NCBI GenBank assembly: GCA_020850455.1
Contig: JADZEQ010000005.1
Location: forward strand, 284,873 to 348,872
DNA from: Sphingomonadaceae bacterium
GTDB lineage: Bacteria > Pseudomonadota > Alphaproteobacteria > Sphingomonadales > Sphingomonadaceae
Direction of reading: 5' to 3'
Length of the DNA stretch: 64,000 nucleotides
How positions within the stretch are numbered: the first letter of the stretch is position 1; the number at the start of each line of letters is the position of its first letter. Under the pieces are notes generated by a model that made no database searches, was not told the DNA's origin, and worked only from the letters and a program-made list of their open reading frames with translations. Both the position numbers and the translations under genes were made by a program. Shown here piece after piece: positions 9,162-18,745 of the stretch.

Positions 9162-10418
9162 GTGAAAGCAGATACCCCATATAAAAAGCCGCGCCAATGG
9201 GTGCCCGCGCTGGTGTTGGCGGCGGCATTGGTGCTGGCAATTGGCGGCGGTGCGGCAGTTTTTGCGCAAATAGAACCGGGGGATCGCGGTATCGCGCCGG
9301 TCGGCAATTCGAGCGATTTGATCGCCGATAATATCGTTGTTGATGTGCTGGCCGATTCGCCCGAGGCTGCCCGCACCAAGGGCTGGCAGGAGGCGCAGCG
9401 CCGGGGTTGGGCCGCGCTCTATCGCCAAACGCACGGCGGCACGGCGGCACCGGCGCTCAGCGATTCGGTACTCGATTCGATCGTGACGGCCATCGTCATC
9501 CAACAGGAACAAATTGGCCTTGGTCGCTACCGCGCCACGCTGGGCGTCCAGTTTGACCGCGCACGCGCTGGCCAGATTTTGGGGATCAGCGGGCGGGTGC
9601 TGCGTTCGCCGCCCTTGCTTGTCGTGCCCATCGTCTATGAAAATGGGGTCGCGCAAAGTTTTGAACGGCGCAGCGAATGGCAAAGGGCGTGGGCGCAGTT
9701 TCGCACGGCGGACAGCACGATTGATTATGTGCGCACCGGCGGCTTTGGTGCCGACACATTGCTGCTCAACCCCGGTCAGCAGCGCCGCCGCTCGCGCAGC
9801 TGGTGGCGCGATATTCTGAATCAATATGGCGCGTCAGACGTGATTTTCCCGACTGTCAGAATTGAACGTAGCTGGCCCGGCGGCCCGATTGTCGGTTATT
9901 TTTCGGCGCGTTCAGGGCCGGACAATATCCTGCTCGGCAGTTTCGCGTTGCAGGTGCGTTCACCTGCTGGTCTGCGCCGCCTGATGCAGGATGGCGCGCG
10001 CCGCATGGATGCGCTGTTCACCGCCGCTTTGGCGGATGGACGGCTGCGCACCGACCCGTCGCTGATTATCGAAGCGCCGATCGCGGCCGAAGAAATTGAA
10101 ATGACTGAAGAAGCAACGCCAGAGGAAGCGACGGAGAGCGCATCGCCCACCGACACGGCACCCGCTGCGCCTGCGGCTACCAGCGGTGATTTCTCCATCC
10201 AGATTGAAACGCCCGATTCGCTAGGCGTAATTGCGGCGGAAAATGCACTGCGCGGAGTCGGCGGGGTGGAAAGTGCCAACGCCAGTTCCATCGCCGTTGG
10301 CGGGGTTTCGGTCATCCGCGTGCGTTTCCGGGGTAGCGCGGCTGAATTGCGGGCCGCGCTTAGTTCGGCGGGCTATCGCGTCGCTCAGAGCGGCAATAAT
10401 TTCCGCATCTCGCGTTAA
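9162..10418 (+). CDS. DUF2066-like secreted/anchored protein
   Basis: Function unknown. The 418-aa product has an N-terminal hydrophobic segment (about residues 14-36) that could be a signal peptide or anchor. A region follows with VDVLADSPEAARTKGWQEAQ, resembling the start of DUF2066 proteins. After an acidic and Ala/Pro/Thr-rich linker (about 305-340), the last ~75 residues (FSIQIETPDSLGVIAA...) alternate strands and helices like a small ferredoxin-like fold without metal-binding cysteines. DUF2066 genes lie between purM and hda in many gammaproteobacteria, and that neighbourhood is preserved here, which supports the call. The stop codon directly abuts the hda start. Confidence 0.7.
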   Translation: MKADTPYKKPRQWVPALVLAAALVLAIGGGAAVFAQIEPGDRGIAPVGNSSDLIADNIVVDVLADSPEAARTKGWQEAQRRGWAALYRQTHGGTAAPALSDSVLDSIVTAIVIQQEQIGLGRYRATLGVQFDRARAGQILGISGRVLRSPPLLVVPIVYENGVAQSFERRSEWQRAWAQFRTADSTIDYVRTGGFGADTLLLNPGQQRRRSRSWWRDILNQYGASDVIFPTVRIERSWPGGPIVGYFSARSGPDNILLGSFALQVRSPAGLRRLMQDGARRMDALFTAALADGRLRTDPSLIIEAPIAAEEIEMTEEATPEEATESASPTDTAPAAPAATSGDFSIQIETPDSLGVIAAENALRGVGGVESANASSIAVGGVSVIRVRFRGSAAELRAALSSAGYRVAQSGNNFRISR

Positions 10419-11087
10419 ATGGCCGGGGTCGGGGCAAGCGATTTGTTCGGGGCCGAACTGCCCCCGCGCACGGTTGGTCGGCAATTGCCCTTGCCCTTGG
10501 CGTGGCGACAGCCCCCCACCGGATCTGCCGAATTTCTGGTCGGAGAGAGTAATTTGGTTGCGGTGCGCGCGCTGCAACATTTGGGCGACCAGCCGGTGCC
10601 GGTTGCCATTTTGCGTGGGCCCAGCGGGTCAGGCAAATCGCATTTGGGACGGGTTTTTGCCGAAACGGCAGAACATCATCTCATCGACGGATTGCCGCGC
10701 GACGGTGAAGAAACCGCCTTCCACTTGTGGAACAGGGTGCGTGCGGATGGCGGGGCATTGCTCATCATCCTAGATGCCGATTTTGCGATTGATAATGTCG
10801 CACTGCCCGACCTGCGCACCCGCTTGGCGGCCAGCCTGCCGATCACCATCGATGAACCCGATGTCGCGCTGGCCGGGGGCATTATCGACGCGCTGTTACA
10901 GCGGCGCGGCCACGGCATGGCTAAAGGGGTTGGCGATTTTGCGGCGCAGCGCATCGAACGGCGTTATGTTGCGCTGCACGCGGCGGTGGCGGCGATTGAC
11001 CATGCCGCAATCGCCAGCCGCCGTCCGATCAACCGCGCCTTGGTGCGTCAGGCGCTCGCCGATGCAGGGTTGGCTAGGGCGGCATGA
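10419..11087 (+). CDS. hda: DnaA-inactivating protein Hda (DnaA paralogue)
   Basis: Hda works with the DNA-loaded beta clamp to stimulate ATP hydrolysis by DnaA, preventing re-initiation. The 222-aa product has a clamp-binding motif QLPLPL at residues 22-27, the Walker A GPSGSGKS at 67-74, a Walker B-like segment LLIILDADFA, and a C-terminal lid region ending in NRALVRQALADAG. It has no DnaA-type helix-turn-helix domain IV, which separates it from DnaA. The ATG follows the TAA of the upstream gene with no gap, so translation is probably coupled. Confidence 0.9.
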   Translation: MAGVGASDLFGAELPPRTVGRQLPLPLAWRQPPTGSAEFLVGESNLVAVRALQHLGDQPVPVAILRGPSGSGKSHLGRVFAETAEHHLIDGLPRDGEETAFHLWNRVRADGGALLIILDADFAIDNVALPDLRTRLAASLPITIDEPDVALAGGIIDALLQRRGHGMAKGVGDFAAQRIERRYVALHAAVAAIDHAAIASRRPINRALVRQALADAGLARAA

Positions 11088-11098
11088 CGCCGGTCTGA

Positions 11099-11425
11099 TT
11101 AGCCGCAACGCAGCGTGGTAATCACCCCGTCCTGATCCAATTCGCCGTTAATCCGGTCGGGCCGATAATCGAGCGTCACCGCACTATTGGGTTCGATCCA
11201 GCGCACGTCGCGCGCGCCGCTGCGCCGTGCCACTTCCTCGCGCGTCGTATCATTGGCGCGCAGGCCGACAAAGCTTTGTACCAGCGATGCGCCGCATTCG
11301 TCCCCTTCATCGCGCACCGAAATATGTTCGCGCACACCGGTTTGATATTCGGGCGACCGCCGCGTCGATGTACAGCCGCTCAGCAAAGCGCCACCCAAAA
11401 CCAAATAGAAAACTGCCTTACGCAT
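11099..11425 (-). CDS. I78-family peptidase inhibitor lipoprotein
   Basis: The 108-aa product starts with a signal peptide and lipobox LLSGC (Cys at about 18). The remainder matches the I78 inhibitor fold: a conserved Cys in DECGASLVQSFVGL, then RWIEPNSAVTLDYRPDRIN, and the C-terminal DGVITTLRCG. The two cysteines could form the family disulfide. I78 proteins inhibit serine proteases in vitro; the target here is unknown. Its start overlaps the rnd stop by 8 bp, so it is co-translated with rnd. The gene converges on hda with only 11 bp between stops. Confidence 0.82.
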   Translation of the reverse strand: MRKAVFYLVLGGALLSGCTSTRRSPEYQTGVREHISVRDEGDECGASLVQSFVGLRANDTTREEVARRSGARDVRWIEPNSAVTLDYRPDRINGELDQDGVITTLRCG

Positions 11426-12599
11426 CCATATTCTCCGTCGCGGTGCGGTGCATGATCAGCTTGCCGCCGCGAACCGCAAAGGCCAGACGGCCTTCGACCA
11501 GTTCGAGCGCATCCGCACCAAATTTTTCAGCGCGCCAGCCGCTTAAAATCGCAAGGCCGCTGCGCACGCCTGCGGCCAATTGCTCCAACTCATCCGAACG
11601 GGCGATTAACCGCGCCGCTACATTTAATTCGCGCGCACGAATTTTGAGCAAAAGTTTGAGGAGGTCGGCAACCAACGCCCCTTCCTTGCCAAGTCCGGGG
11701 GTCTTGGGCGCATGGCTGGGCAAATCGTCGCGCGCCATCGGCTCGGCAGCGGCGAGCGCGGCCATCATCCGCTGGCCGATGTCATTGTTGCGCCAGCTGG
11801 GGGATAGACCCCGAATCTTGGGCAGATCATCCTGACTGCGCGGTGGATGGGATGCGATTTCGCCCAAAGTCTCATCCTTGACGATGCGCCCGCGCGGCAG
11901 ATTCTTGCTGCGTGCTTCGCGTTCGCGCCATGCGGCGAGCGCGCGCAGGCGGCCCAACACATCGGCTTTGCGTGACTGGATTTTGACCCGCTGCCACGCA
12001 TCATCGGGGTCGAGCGCGTAATTGGCGGGGTCGGTAATCCGCTCCATCTCCTCATCCAGCCAATGGCCGCGCCCGGTCGCCCGCAATTTGTCGAGCATCA
12101 TCGGGAAAATCTGCGCCAAATGGGTGACGTCGGCGATGGCGTAATCAATCTGTCTTTTATCGAGCGGACGCCGCGACCAATCGGTAAAGCGTGCCCCCTT
12201 GTCCAAGCTCACACCAACCCAGCTTTCGACAAGGTTGGAATAACCCAGTTGTTCAGCCTGCGCCAATGCCATGGCACCAATTTGCGTGTCGAACAGAGGG
12301 TAGGGGGTCTTACCGGTCAGATGATAAATAATTTCAATATCTTGCCCGCCTGCATGCACGACTTTGAGGACGTTTTCATTTTCGACCAGCAGGTGGAGCA
12401 GCGGCGTCAGGTCAATATCCGCCTTTGGGTCAATTGCCGCAGCCTCTTTACCGTCTGAAATCTGGATTAGGCAGAGGTCGGGGTAAAAGCTGTTTTCCCG
12501 CATGAATTCGGTGTCGACGGTGATAAAATCGGCGCTGGCAAATCGCGCGCACAACTGGGCGAGCGTCGTGCTGTCTTCGATAAGTTTGTGTATCTGCAT
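11418..12599 (-). CDS. rnd: Ribonuclease D
   Basis: A 3'-5' exoribonuclease that trims tRNA precursors. The product (393 aa) shows the DEDDy exonuclease motifs: VDTEFMRENSFYPDLCLIQI near the N-terminus, HAGGQDIEIIYH, and YAIADVTHL, followed by an HRDC-like helical region (ALAAWREREARSKNLPRGRI). The frame stays open far upstream into the symporter gene, but those residues resemble nothing in the family, so I start at MQIHKLI; an alternative ATG two codons earlier (12605) is equally possible. It lies 17 bp behind the symporter gene. Confidence 0.94.
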   Translation of the reverse strand: MQIHKLIEDSTTLAQLCARFASADFITVDTEFMRENSFYPDLCLIQISDGKEAAAIDPKADIDLTPLLHLLVENENVLKVVHAGGQDIEIIYHLTGKTPYPLFDTQIGAMALAQAEQLGYSNLVESWVGVSLDKGARFTDWSRRPLDKRQIDYAIADVTHLAQIFPMMLDKLRATGRGHWLDEEMERITDPANYALDPDDAWQRVKIQSRKADVLGRLRALAAWREREARSKNLPRGRIVKDETLGEIASHPPRSQDDLPKIRGLSPSWRNNDIGQRMMAALAAAEPMARDDLPSHAPKTPGLGKEGALVADLLKLLLKIRARELNVAARLIARSDELEQLAAGVRSGLAILSGWRAEKFGADALELVEGRLAFAVRGGKLIMHRTATENMDA

Positions 12600-12616
12600 G
12601 ACCATTTTGCCTAGCG

Positions 12617-14209
12617 TTATTGGGCGGTGCGCGCCAGTGGGCATTGCGCGGGTGTTTTGCCGATAATGGTGACCAGAAATGCAGCCATCGTGCCCAGACA
12701 TAATTGCCAGGGAAATGCCGCAACTTTCAAAATTGGCGGCAGCCCGGCCCAATCGACGAAAAAGGGTTGCTGCACCAGCGTGACGACAAATCCGGTGACG
12801 AGCGCGCCAACCACGCTTGCGCCGCTGCCGCGTCGGGTGAATAACGCCGCGCCATAGACCCCCAGCAAGCCGGAATAGGCAAAGCCCATCACCCCCAACA
12901 CAAATTCGAGCAACGGTGTATCGGCATAGCGTTGCCATGCATAACAAAGCACCGCCATGGCGAGCAGCGCGAGCGCGAGAAGGATAACCGCAATACGTGC
13001 AGCCAGCACATAATGGCCTGCATCCCGGACCGTGCCGCGTCGTTCCAGCCATGGGCGATAAAAATCGGAAACGGCGACCGCCGACATGGCGATGAGGCCG
13101 CTGTTGATTGCCGCTGCCGCCAGCACGCCGACGGTGACCAGCCCGCGCAGGCCGGGCGGCATTTCGCTCAAAATATAGGCCATGAAGATGGTGATTTTTT
13201 CACCCGAAAAATGCGCAGCAGCTGCATCACCCCCGGCATAATGCAGATAGAGCAATGACCCGATGACCAGAAAGATCAGCACGACGGGAATGGTCGCCAA
13301 GGCGGAAAGGATGAGCGCGCGGCGCGCTTGACGCGCATCGGCACAGGCGAGAAAGCGTTGGCTGGTGTCCTGATCCAGCCCGAAATTTCCGATGTTGAGG
13401 AGGGTGAGGCCGGTCACCACCGCCAGCATCGAAAATGGGTGGCTGAAATCGCCCGACCAATCGAACAGACGCAATTTGTTGATGCTGGCCCCGCCGGCAT
13501 CGCTGGCATGCGTCAAAATCTGCCACGCGCCCGCCATATCCATTGGCAGGCTGGTCGCCATCCAGATCAGCACCAGCAGCGCCGCGCCGACATAGAGGAT
13601 GACCTGCACCAGATCGCTCCACACCACCGCATTCAACCCACCCCACAAAGTGAAGGCGAGGCCAAAGAGAATGAGTATCAGGCTTGCTACGGCGATGTGG
13701 CTCGCCGAAACATCGAGGAATATGATCATCGATACTGCAATCGCCGCGAGGTAGAGGCGTGCGCCGCTCGCCAATATGCGGCCCAATAGATACATGGCCG
13801 CTGCCGCCCGCCGCGCCATGCCGCCATAACGGGCATCCAGCAGCTCATAGACGGTGGTGACGCCCATTTGGTGGAAACGCGGCATCAGAAAATGGCCGAC
13901 GAACAGCGCGGCAATCAACGCGCCGATATTGGTGCTTAGGTAGCTGAAATCGCTGCGATAGCTATTGTCGGGCACCCCCAAAAATGTTGCCGCCGACTGG
14001 GTGGTGGACAGAACCGATATGACCACCAGCCAGGTCGGGACATGGTGGCTGGCTAGGAAATACCCCTCTGCATTGGTGACCTGTTTTCGGCTTGCCCACC
14101 AACCTGCCAGCGCCAGCGCCATGGCATAGGTTGCGACTATCCCCCAATCCCAAATGGTGAAGCGTAACTCCACACGACCCCCGCCCAATCTTGTCGATGT
14201 TTCTTTCAT
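12617..14209 (-). CDS. Sodium:solute symporter (SSS family)
   Basis: An inner-membrane secondary transporter. The 530-aa product consists of about 13 hydrophobic segments, with a short conserved stretch NAEGYFLASHHVPTWLVVIS near the N-terminus and NIGALIAALFVGHFLMPRF in TM3, both typical of the Na+/solute symporter family that includes SGLT, PutP and sialic-acid carriers. The substrate cannot be read from the sequence. It is the first gene of a symporter-rnd-I78 operon and is divergent from aspS. The N-terminus is uncertain: an in-frame GTG (VELRFT) behind GGGCGGGGG is an alternative start. Confidence 0.88.
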   Translation of the reverse strand: MKETSTRLGGGRVELRFTIWDWGIVATYAMALALAGWWASRKQVTNAEGYFLASHHVPTWLVVISVLSTTQSAATFLGVPDNSYRSDFSYLSTNIGALIAALFVGHFLMPRFHQMGVTTVYELLDARYGGMARRAAAAMYLLGRILASGARLYLAAIAVSMIIFLDVSASHIAVASLILILFGLAFTLWGGLNAVVWSDLVQVILYVGAALLVLIWMATSLPMDMAGAWQILTHASDAGGASINKLRLFDWSGDFSHPFSMLAVVTGLTLLNIGNFGLDQDTSQRFLACADARQARRALILSALATIPVVLIFLVIGSLLYLHYAGGDAAAAHFSGEKITIFMAYILSEMPPGLRGLVTVGVLAAAAINSGLIAMSAVAVSDFYRPWLERRGTVRDAGHYVLAARIAVILLALALLAMAVLCYAWQRYADTPLLEFVLGVMGFAYSGLLGVYGAALFTRRGSGASVVGALVTGFVVTLVQQPFFVDWAGLPPILKVAAFPWQLCLGTMAAFLVTIIGKTPAQCPLARTAQ

Positions 14210-14310
14210 CCGCGATGGCGCGGCAAAGGAGGGCTGGCAAGTCCCCCCATGGTGATAGGCTGCACCCTTTTGCTTGACAAAGTGCGGCGGAGCGGGCTTT
14301 GCGCGCCCCC

Positions 14311-16095
14311 ATGCATATATATCGTACCCACCATTGCGGCGCGCTGCGCGCCACCCATGTCGGTGAAACCGTCCGCCTGTCGGGCTGGGTGCATCGCAAG
14401 CGTGATCATGGCGGCGTCCTGTTCGTTGATTTGCGCGACCATTATGGCATCACCCAAATCGTCGCCGACGGCGATACCCCGGCGCTCGCTATCCTTGAAA
14501 ATCTGCGCGTTGAAAGCGTGGTGACCATCGATGGTGTGGTCAAGGCGCGGGATGGCGCGACGGTCAACGCATCGCTGCCAACCGGCGAGATAGAGGTTTT
14601 TGCGCGCGGTGCGACCGTCCTCAGCCGGGCAGAAGAATTGCCGATGCCGGTGGCGGGGGAACAGGAATATCCAGAGGATATTCGCCTACGTTACCGTTTC
14701 CTAGACCTGCGCCGCGAAACATTGCACGCCAATATCGTCACGCGCACGCGGATTATTTCCGACATCCGTCGCAGCATGGAATCGGCGGGTTTTACCGAAT
14801 ATTCCACGCCGATTTTGACCGCGAGCAGCCCAGAGGGCGCGCGCGACTTTCTGGTGCCCAGTCGCATCCACGCAGGGAAGTTTTTCGCCCTGCCGCAAGC
14901 GCCGCAACAATATAAGCAATTGTTGATGGTGGCGGGCTTTGACCGCTATTTCCAGATTGCGCCCTGTTTCCGGGACGAAGACCCACGTGCCGACCGCCTG
15001 CCGGGGGAGTTTTACCAACTCGACCTTGAAATGAGCTTTGTGACGCAGGAAGAGGTTTGGGAAACGATGGAACCGGTCATGGCGGGCGTTTTTGAACGCT
15101 TTGCCGATGGCAAGAAAGTGACCCCGGCGGGCAGCTTTCCGCGCATCCCTTATGCAGAGGCGATGCTGAAATATGGCAGCGACAAGCCTGATTTGCGCAA
15201 CCCGCTGATTATCACCGACGTGGGTGAACATTTCCACGGCTCGGGATTTGGCCTGTTCGCGCAAATTGTCGGCAATGGCGGCACGGTGCGCGCTATTCCC
15301 GCCCCCGCGACTGCCGACAAAAGCCGCAAATTCTTTGATGATATGAACCAATGGGCGCGTGATGAGGGGTATGCGGGCCTCGGCTATGTCACGCGCAAAG
15401 GTGGCGAATTTGGCGGCCCGATCGCCAAAAACCATGGCAGTGACGGGATGGCGACGCTCTATGCCGCGCTCGGCCTCGGCCCGGATGATGGCTGCTTCTT
15501 TGCTGCGGGCGATGCGGACAGCGCAGCCAAATTGGCGGGCGCGGCGCGCACCCGCGTTGCCAGCCAATTGGATTTGATTGACACCGACAGCTTTGCCTTT
15601 GCGTGGATTGTCGATTTTCCCTTTTATGAATGGGACGCCGACAGCAAGAAACTCGATTTCGCGCACAATCCCTTTTCAATGCCGCAGGGCGGGATGGCGG
15701 CGTTGGAAGGGCCCGACCCGCTGTCGATCAAGGCCTATCAATATGACCTTGTCTGCAATGGCTATGAATTGGCGTCAGGCTCCATCCGTAACCAGCACCC
15801 CGATCTGATGGTCAAGGCGTTTGAACTGGTCGGGCTGAGCAAGGCCGACGTCGAAGCGCGCTTTGGCGGCATGTACCGCGCCTTTCAATATGGTGCGCCG
15901 CCACACGGCGGGATGGCCGCCGGGGTCGACCGGATGGTGATGTTGCTGGTCGGTGCGCAAAATCTGCGCGAAGTGACCCTGTTCCCGATGAACCAGCGCG
16001 CCGAAGATTTGTTGATGGGTGCGCCGTCGGCGCCGGAGCCCAAGCAATTGGCGGAATTGCATATCAAGGTCGTCGAACCGCCCAAGGCGGGTTGA
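14311..16095 (+). CDS. aspS: Aspartyl-tRNA synthetase
   Basis: Class II synthetase charging tRNA-Asp, probably the non-discriminating form common in alphaproteobacteria. The 594-aa product opens with [19 protein letters not shown], and has the OB-fold segment [21 protein letters not shown]. Motif 2 ([15 protein letters not shown]) and motif 3 ([15 protein letters not shown]) are intact, with the bacterial GAD insertion between. I chose MHIYR as the start by family similarity. No Shine-Dalgarno precedes it, and a CTTGAC hexamer lies only 38 bp upstream. Its stop abuts the convergent greB stop with no spacer. Confidence 0.97.
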   Translation: MHIYRTHHCGALRATHVGETVRLSGWVHRKRDHGGVLFVDLRDHYGITQIVADGDTPALAILENLRVESVVTIDGVVKARDGATVNASLPTGEIEVFARGATVLSRAEELPMPVAGEQEYPEDIRLRYRFLDLRRETLHANIVTRTRIISDIRRSMESAGFTEYSTPILTASSPEGARDFLVPSRIHAGKFFALPQAPQQYKQLLMVAGFDRYFQIAPCFRDEDPRADRLPGEFYQLDLEMSFVTQEEVWETMEPVMAGVFERFADGKKVTPAGSFPRIPYAEAMLKYGSDKPDLRNPLIITDVGEHFHGSGFGLFAQIVGNGGTVRAIPAPATADKSRKFFDDMNQWARDEGYAGLGYVTRKGGEFGGPIAKNHGSDGMATLYAALGLGPDDGCFFAAGDADSAAKLAGAARTRVASQLDLIDTDSFAFAWIVDFPFYEWDADSKKLDFAHNPFSMPQGGMAALEGPDPLSIKAYQYDLVCNGYELASGSIRNQHPDLMVKAFELVGLSKADVEARFGGMYRAFQYGAPPHGGMAAGVDRMVMLLVGAQNLREVTLFPMNQRAEDLLMGAPSAPEPKQLAELHIKVVEPPKAG

Positions 16096-16572
16096 TTAGT
16101 CGGGATAGGCGATTTCCAGCACTTCCCACGCTTTGCTGCCGGTGGGGAGGGTGACGTTGCGCACGTCGCCCAGCGCCGCGCCGCGCAGCGCCCGCGCCAT
16201 CGGACTGTTCCAGCCGATGCGTCCCGATGCTGCATCCGCCTCATCATCGCCGAGGATGGTCAGCGTTCGCCGATTATCCTCCTCATCCGCGATGGTGATG
16301 ACAGCGCCAAAATAGACGCGGGATTTATCCGGCTGGCTGGCGGGGTCGATAACGCGTGCCGTCTTCAACCGCCGCGCCAAAAAGGCCAGCCGACGGTCGA
16401 TTTCGCGCATTTTTTTGCGCCCATAAATATAATCGCCATTTTCGCTGCGGTCGCCATTGCCCGCTGCCCAGCTGACGACTTCCACAATTTTGGGGCGCTC
16501 GACCCCCAATAATTGATCATATTCGGCGCGCAGCGCGGCAAAGCCGGCAGGGCTGATTATATTTTCGGCCAC
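16096..16572 (-). CDS. greB: Transcription elongation factor GreB
   Basis: Stimulates transcript cleavage by backtracked RNA polymerase. The 158-aa product has the N-terminal coiled coil with the acidic tip GDRSENGDYIYGRKKMREIDRR; the basic residues after it and the IDRRLAFLARRL helix favour GreB over GreA. The C-terminal FKBP-like domain contains GRIGWNSPMARALRGAALGD. It converges on aspS with no intergenic base and starts 8 bp after the lytic transglycosylase gene, with which it is probably co-transcribed. Confidence 0.9.
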   Translation of the reverse strand: MAENIISPAGFAALRAEYDQLLGVERPKIVEVVSWAAGNGDRSENGDYIYGRKKMREIDRRLAFLARRLKTARVIDPASQPDKSRVYFGAVITIADEEDNRRTLTILGDDEADAASGRIGWNSPMARALRGAALGDVRNVTLPTGSKAWEVLEIAYPD

Positions 16573-16580
16573 CGTGGTGA

Positions 16581-18650
16581 TCAGCCCGGCTGGCTCTTGC
16601 CCAAATAGCGCGACAGCATGTTGCGTTCGCCCGCATTGGCACCGGGGCGGATGCTTTCGTACACCACCGCATTTTCCAGCACGCGCTGCACATAATTGCG
16701 CGTTTCGCTGAGCGGTATAGCCTCAATCCAGCTCAATATATCGACAGCGCCCGTGCGCGGGTCGCCATTGCTGGCCAGCCAGCGGTTCACATTGCCCGGC
16801 CCCGCATTATAGGCGGCGACCGCAAGCGGGTAACTGCCGCCATAATAGTCGAGCATGCGTTGAAAATAGGCGGCGCCCAACTGCATATTATAATTGGTAT
16901 CGCTGGTCAGCGCGCCCGCGTCATAGGCGAGGCCCAACATGCGCGCCTGTTCGCGCGCCGTGCCCGGCATTAATTGCATCAGCCCGCGCGCGCCCGCGTG
17001 GGACAGGGCGGCCCGGTCAAACTGGCTTTCCTGCCGCGATATGGCGTGGATGAAGGTCCAGCGATCCTCATACCCTGCGGGGACTCGCACCGTGGGAAAG
17101 GCGGTTGGCACATAATCGTCCAGCCCATTGGCCCGCGCGCTGCGCCCGATCATCACGGCCAGATCCGGACGACCAATTTCGTTGGCCAAAATCGCCCCGA
17201 AATAATGCTCGCTATCGGAATGGGCGTTGTTGGCAATGGTGCGCAGGAAAAGGCTCTGGTCGCGCCATGCACCCAATTCGCCCAAAATACGTGCGGCTTG
17301 CACCAAGCTATTATCGTTAAAGGCATCCCGCTCGGCCGCTGAAAAACGTACCACGACATCGGCGGATGGACGCGGCTGCGCCTGACCCAGTCGTTCGAGC
17401 GCCAATTGCCCATGAAATTGGTCAAAATGGGCTGCGGCGCGCGTCCAATATTGTGCGGCACCGCTGGCATTGCCCGCATCTGATGCAGCGCGCCCAGCCC
17501 AATACAGCCCGCGCGCCTGCACCTGCGGCGAACGACCACCCGCCGCATAAGCCGCAAATAATTCTGCGGCATCCGACGGCCGGTGGAGGCGGCGTAGCGC
17601 GGTATCCGCCGCCAACCAGACGAGGCTGGTATAATCATCGCGCACGCCGCGTTCTTGTTCCAGGATCGCCGCGCCAGTGGGCAGCGCATCACCGCTTTGT
17701 CGCGCGATGGCAAAGGCGGTCTGTGCATCCCCGGCATTGAGCGCGCCGCGCGCCTGCGCCAGCAATAGCTCGAGCCATGTTTCGGGCAATATGGGTGCAG
17801 TCGTCAGTTCGCGCGGCGCGCTCAGCAACATACGTGCCGCGCCAGCCTGTCCGCTCGCTACCAGCCAGCGTGCCTTGTTGAAAATATATCCCGGATTTTC
17901 GCGGGTCAGCCGTGGGTTGGCACCCTCCGCCTCCGCAGCGCGGATCGCTGCGTCCGCAGCCTCGCCCCGCATGGCGAGCCGCGCCGCAAATTCGAGCCGC
18001 CGGTCAGCGGACACATAATTTAACTGGCGCGCAGCGACGCTGGCGCTGCTCGTCCACAACAGCCGCTCCATCCGTGCGTCTTGATCCGCACTGGATAGAA
18101 GGCCGGGGAAATTGCTCAATATCCGGGTTTCATCATCGGGGCTCATCGCACCGGCCAGCCATGCGCGCCGCGCCTCTGCCGCTGCCTCATCCGCCCGTCC
18201 AGCCGCGAGCAAAGCCATCGCAAACCGGGCGTGCCCTGCGGCATTTTCCGGCGCGAAGCGCGTGAAATAGGCTATCGCACTCGGCGGGATATAGGGGGAT
18301 GCGGCGAGTGCTGTATCCGCCTTGCGCCGCAGCGACGCCTCATCGGGCCAGCCGGGATGGGCGAGGAGGAAGTTCGCCAGCCGGTCAAACCCCGGATTAT
18401 TGGCCTGCCGCAACGCCTGCCATTCGATGATCGCCTCTGCCGCTGCGTTGGTGGTAACGCCGCTGGTCGCCGCGCCGCCAAGCCCCAATTGTACACGATA
18501 AAATTCGCGCTGCTCAGGGGACAATTCGCTCGCCATGCACATGGCAGGTGTCAGGAACAGCGCCGCCATCAGGATGCGGGGCGTAAATCGGCGCAGATGG
18601 CGCGGGGTGGGGCGAATATCAGAAACCATGCTTGCCATGATGGGGGTCAT
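16581..18650 (-). CDS. Soluble lytic murein transglycosylase (Slt70-like)
   Basis: Cleaves the glycan strands of peptidoglycan with formation of 1,6-anhydro-MurNAc in the periplasm. The product (about 689 aa) has a signal peptide (ILMAALFLTPAMCMASEL) followed by a long alpha-superhelical region of TPR-like repeats. The C-terminal SLT domain contains ISRQESQFDRAALSHAGARG with the catalytic Glu, LMQLMPGTA, and AYNAGPGNVNRW. The start is ambiguous among several Met codons; AAGGAT lies directly before the one chosen. It is divergent from dapA. Confidence 0.9.
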   Translation of the reverse strand: MTPIMASMVSDIRPTPRHLRRFTPRILMAALFLTPAMCMASELSPEQREFYRVQLGLGGAATSGVTTNAAAEAIIEWQALRQANNPGFDRLANFLLAHPGWPDEASLRRKADTALAASPYIPPSAIAYFTRFAPENAAGHARFAMALLAAGRADEAAAEARRAWLAGAMSPDDETRILSNFPGLLSSADQDARMERLLWTSSASVAARQLNYVSADRRLEFAARLAMRGEAADAAIRAAEAEGANPRLTRENPGYIFNKARWLVASGQAGAARMLLSAPRELTTAPILPETWLELLLAQARGALNAGDAQTAFAIARQSGDALPTGAAILEQERGVRDDYTSLVWLAADTALRRLHRPSDAAELFAAYAAGGRSPQVQARGLYWAGRAASDAGNASGAAQYWTRAAAHFDQFHGQLALERLGQAQPRPSADVVVRFSAAERDAFNDNSLVQAARILGELGAWRDQSLFLRTIANNAHSDSEHYFGAILANEIGRPDLAVMIGRSARANGLDDYVPTAFPTVRVPAGYEDRWTFIHAISRQESQFDRAALSHAGARGLMQLMPGTAREQARMLGLAYDAGALTSDTNYNMQLGAAYFQRMLDYYGGSYPLAVAAYNAGPGNVNRWLASNGDPRTGAVDILSWIEAIPLSETRNYVQRVLENAVVYESIRPGANAGERNMLSRYLGKSQPG

Positions 18651-18745
18651 ATCCTTATCAGGCGCTGAACCGGCGCATATTGCCGGAAATACGTCCATTT
18701 TTTGCCATTTAGGCGCGGCGAATCGCCCGTGTAAAGGATATCACC

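Noticed and set aside
12606..13052. Possible N-terminal extension of RNase D
   Set aside because: The frame is open but lies inside the symporter gene and encodes Cys/Arg-rich sequence unlike any RNase D; family members begin at MxIHxLI.
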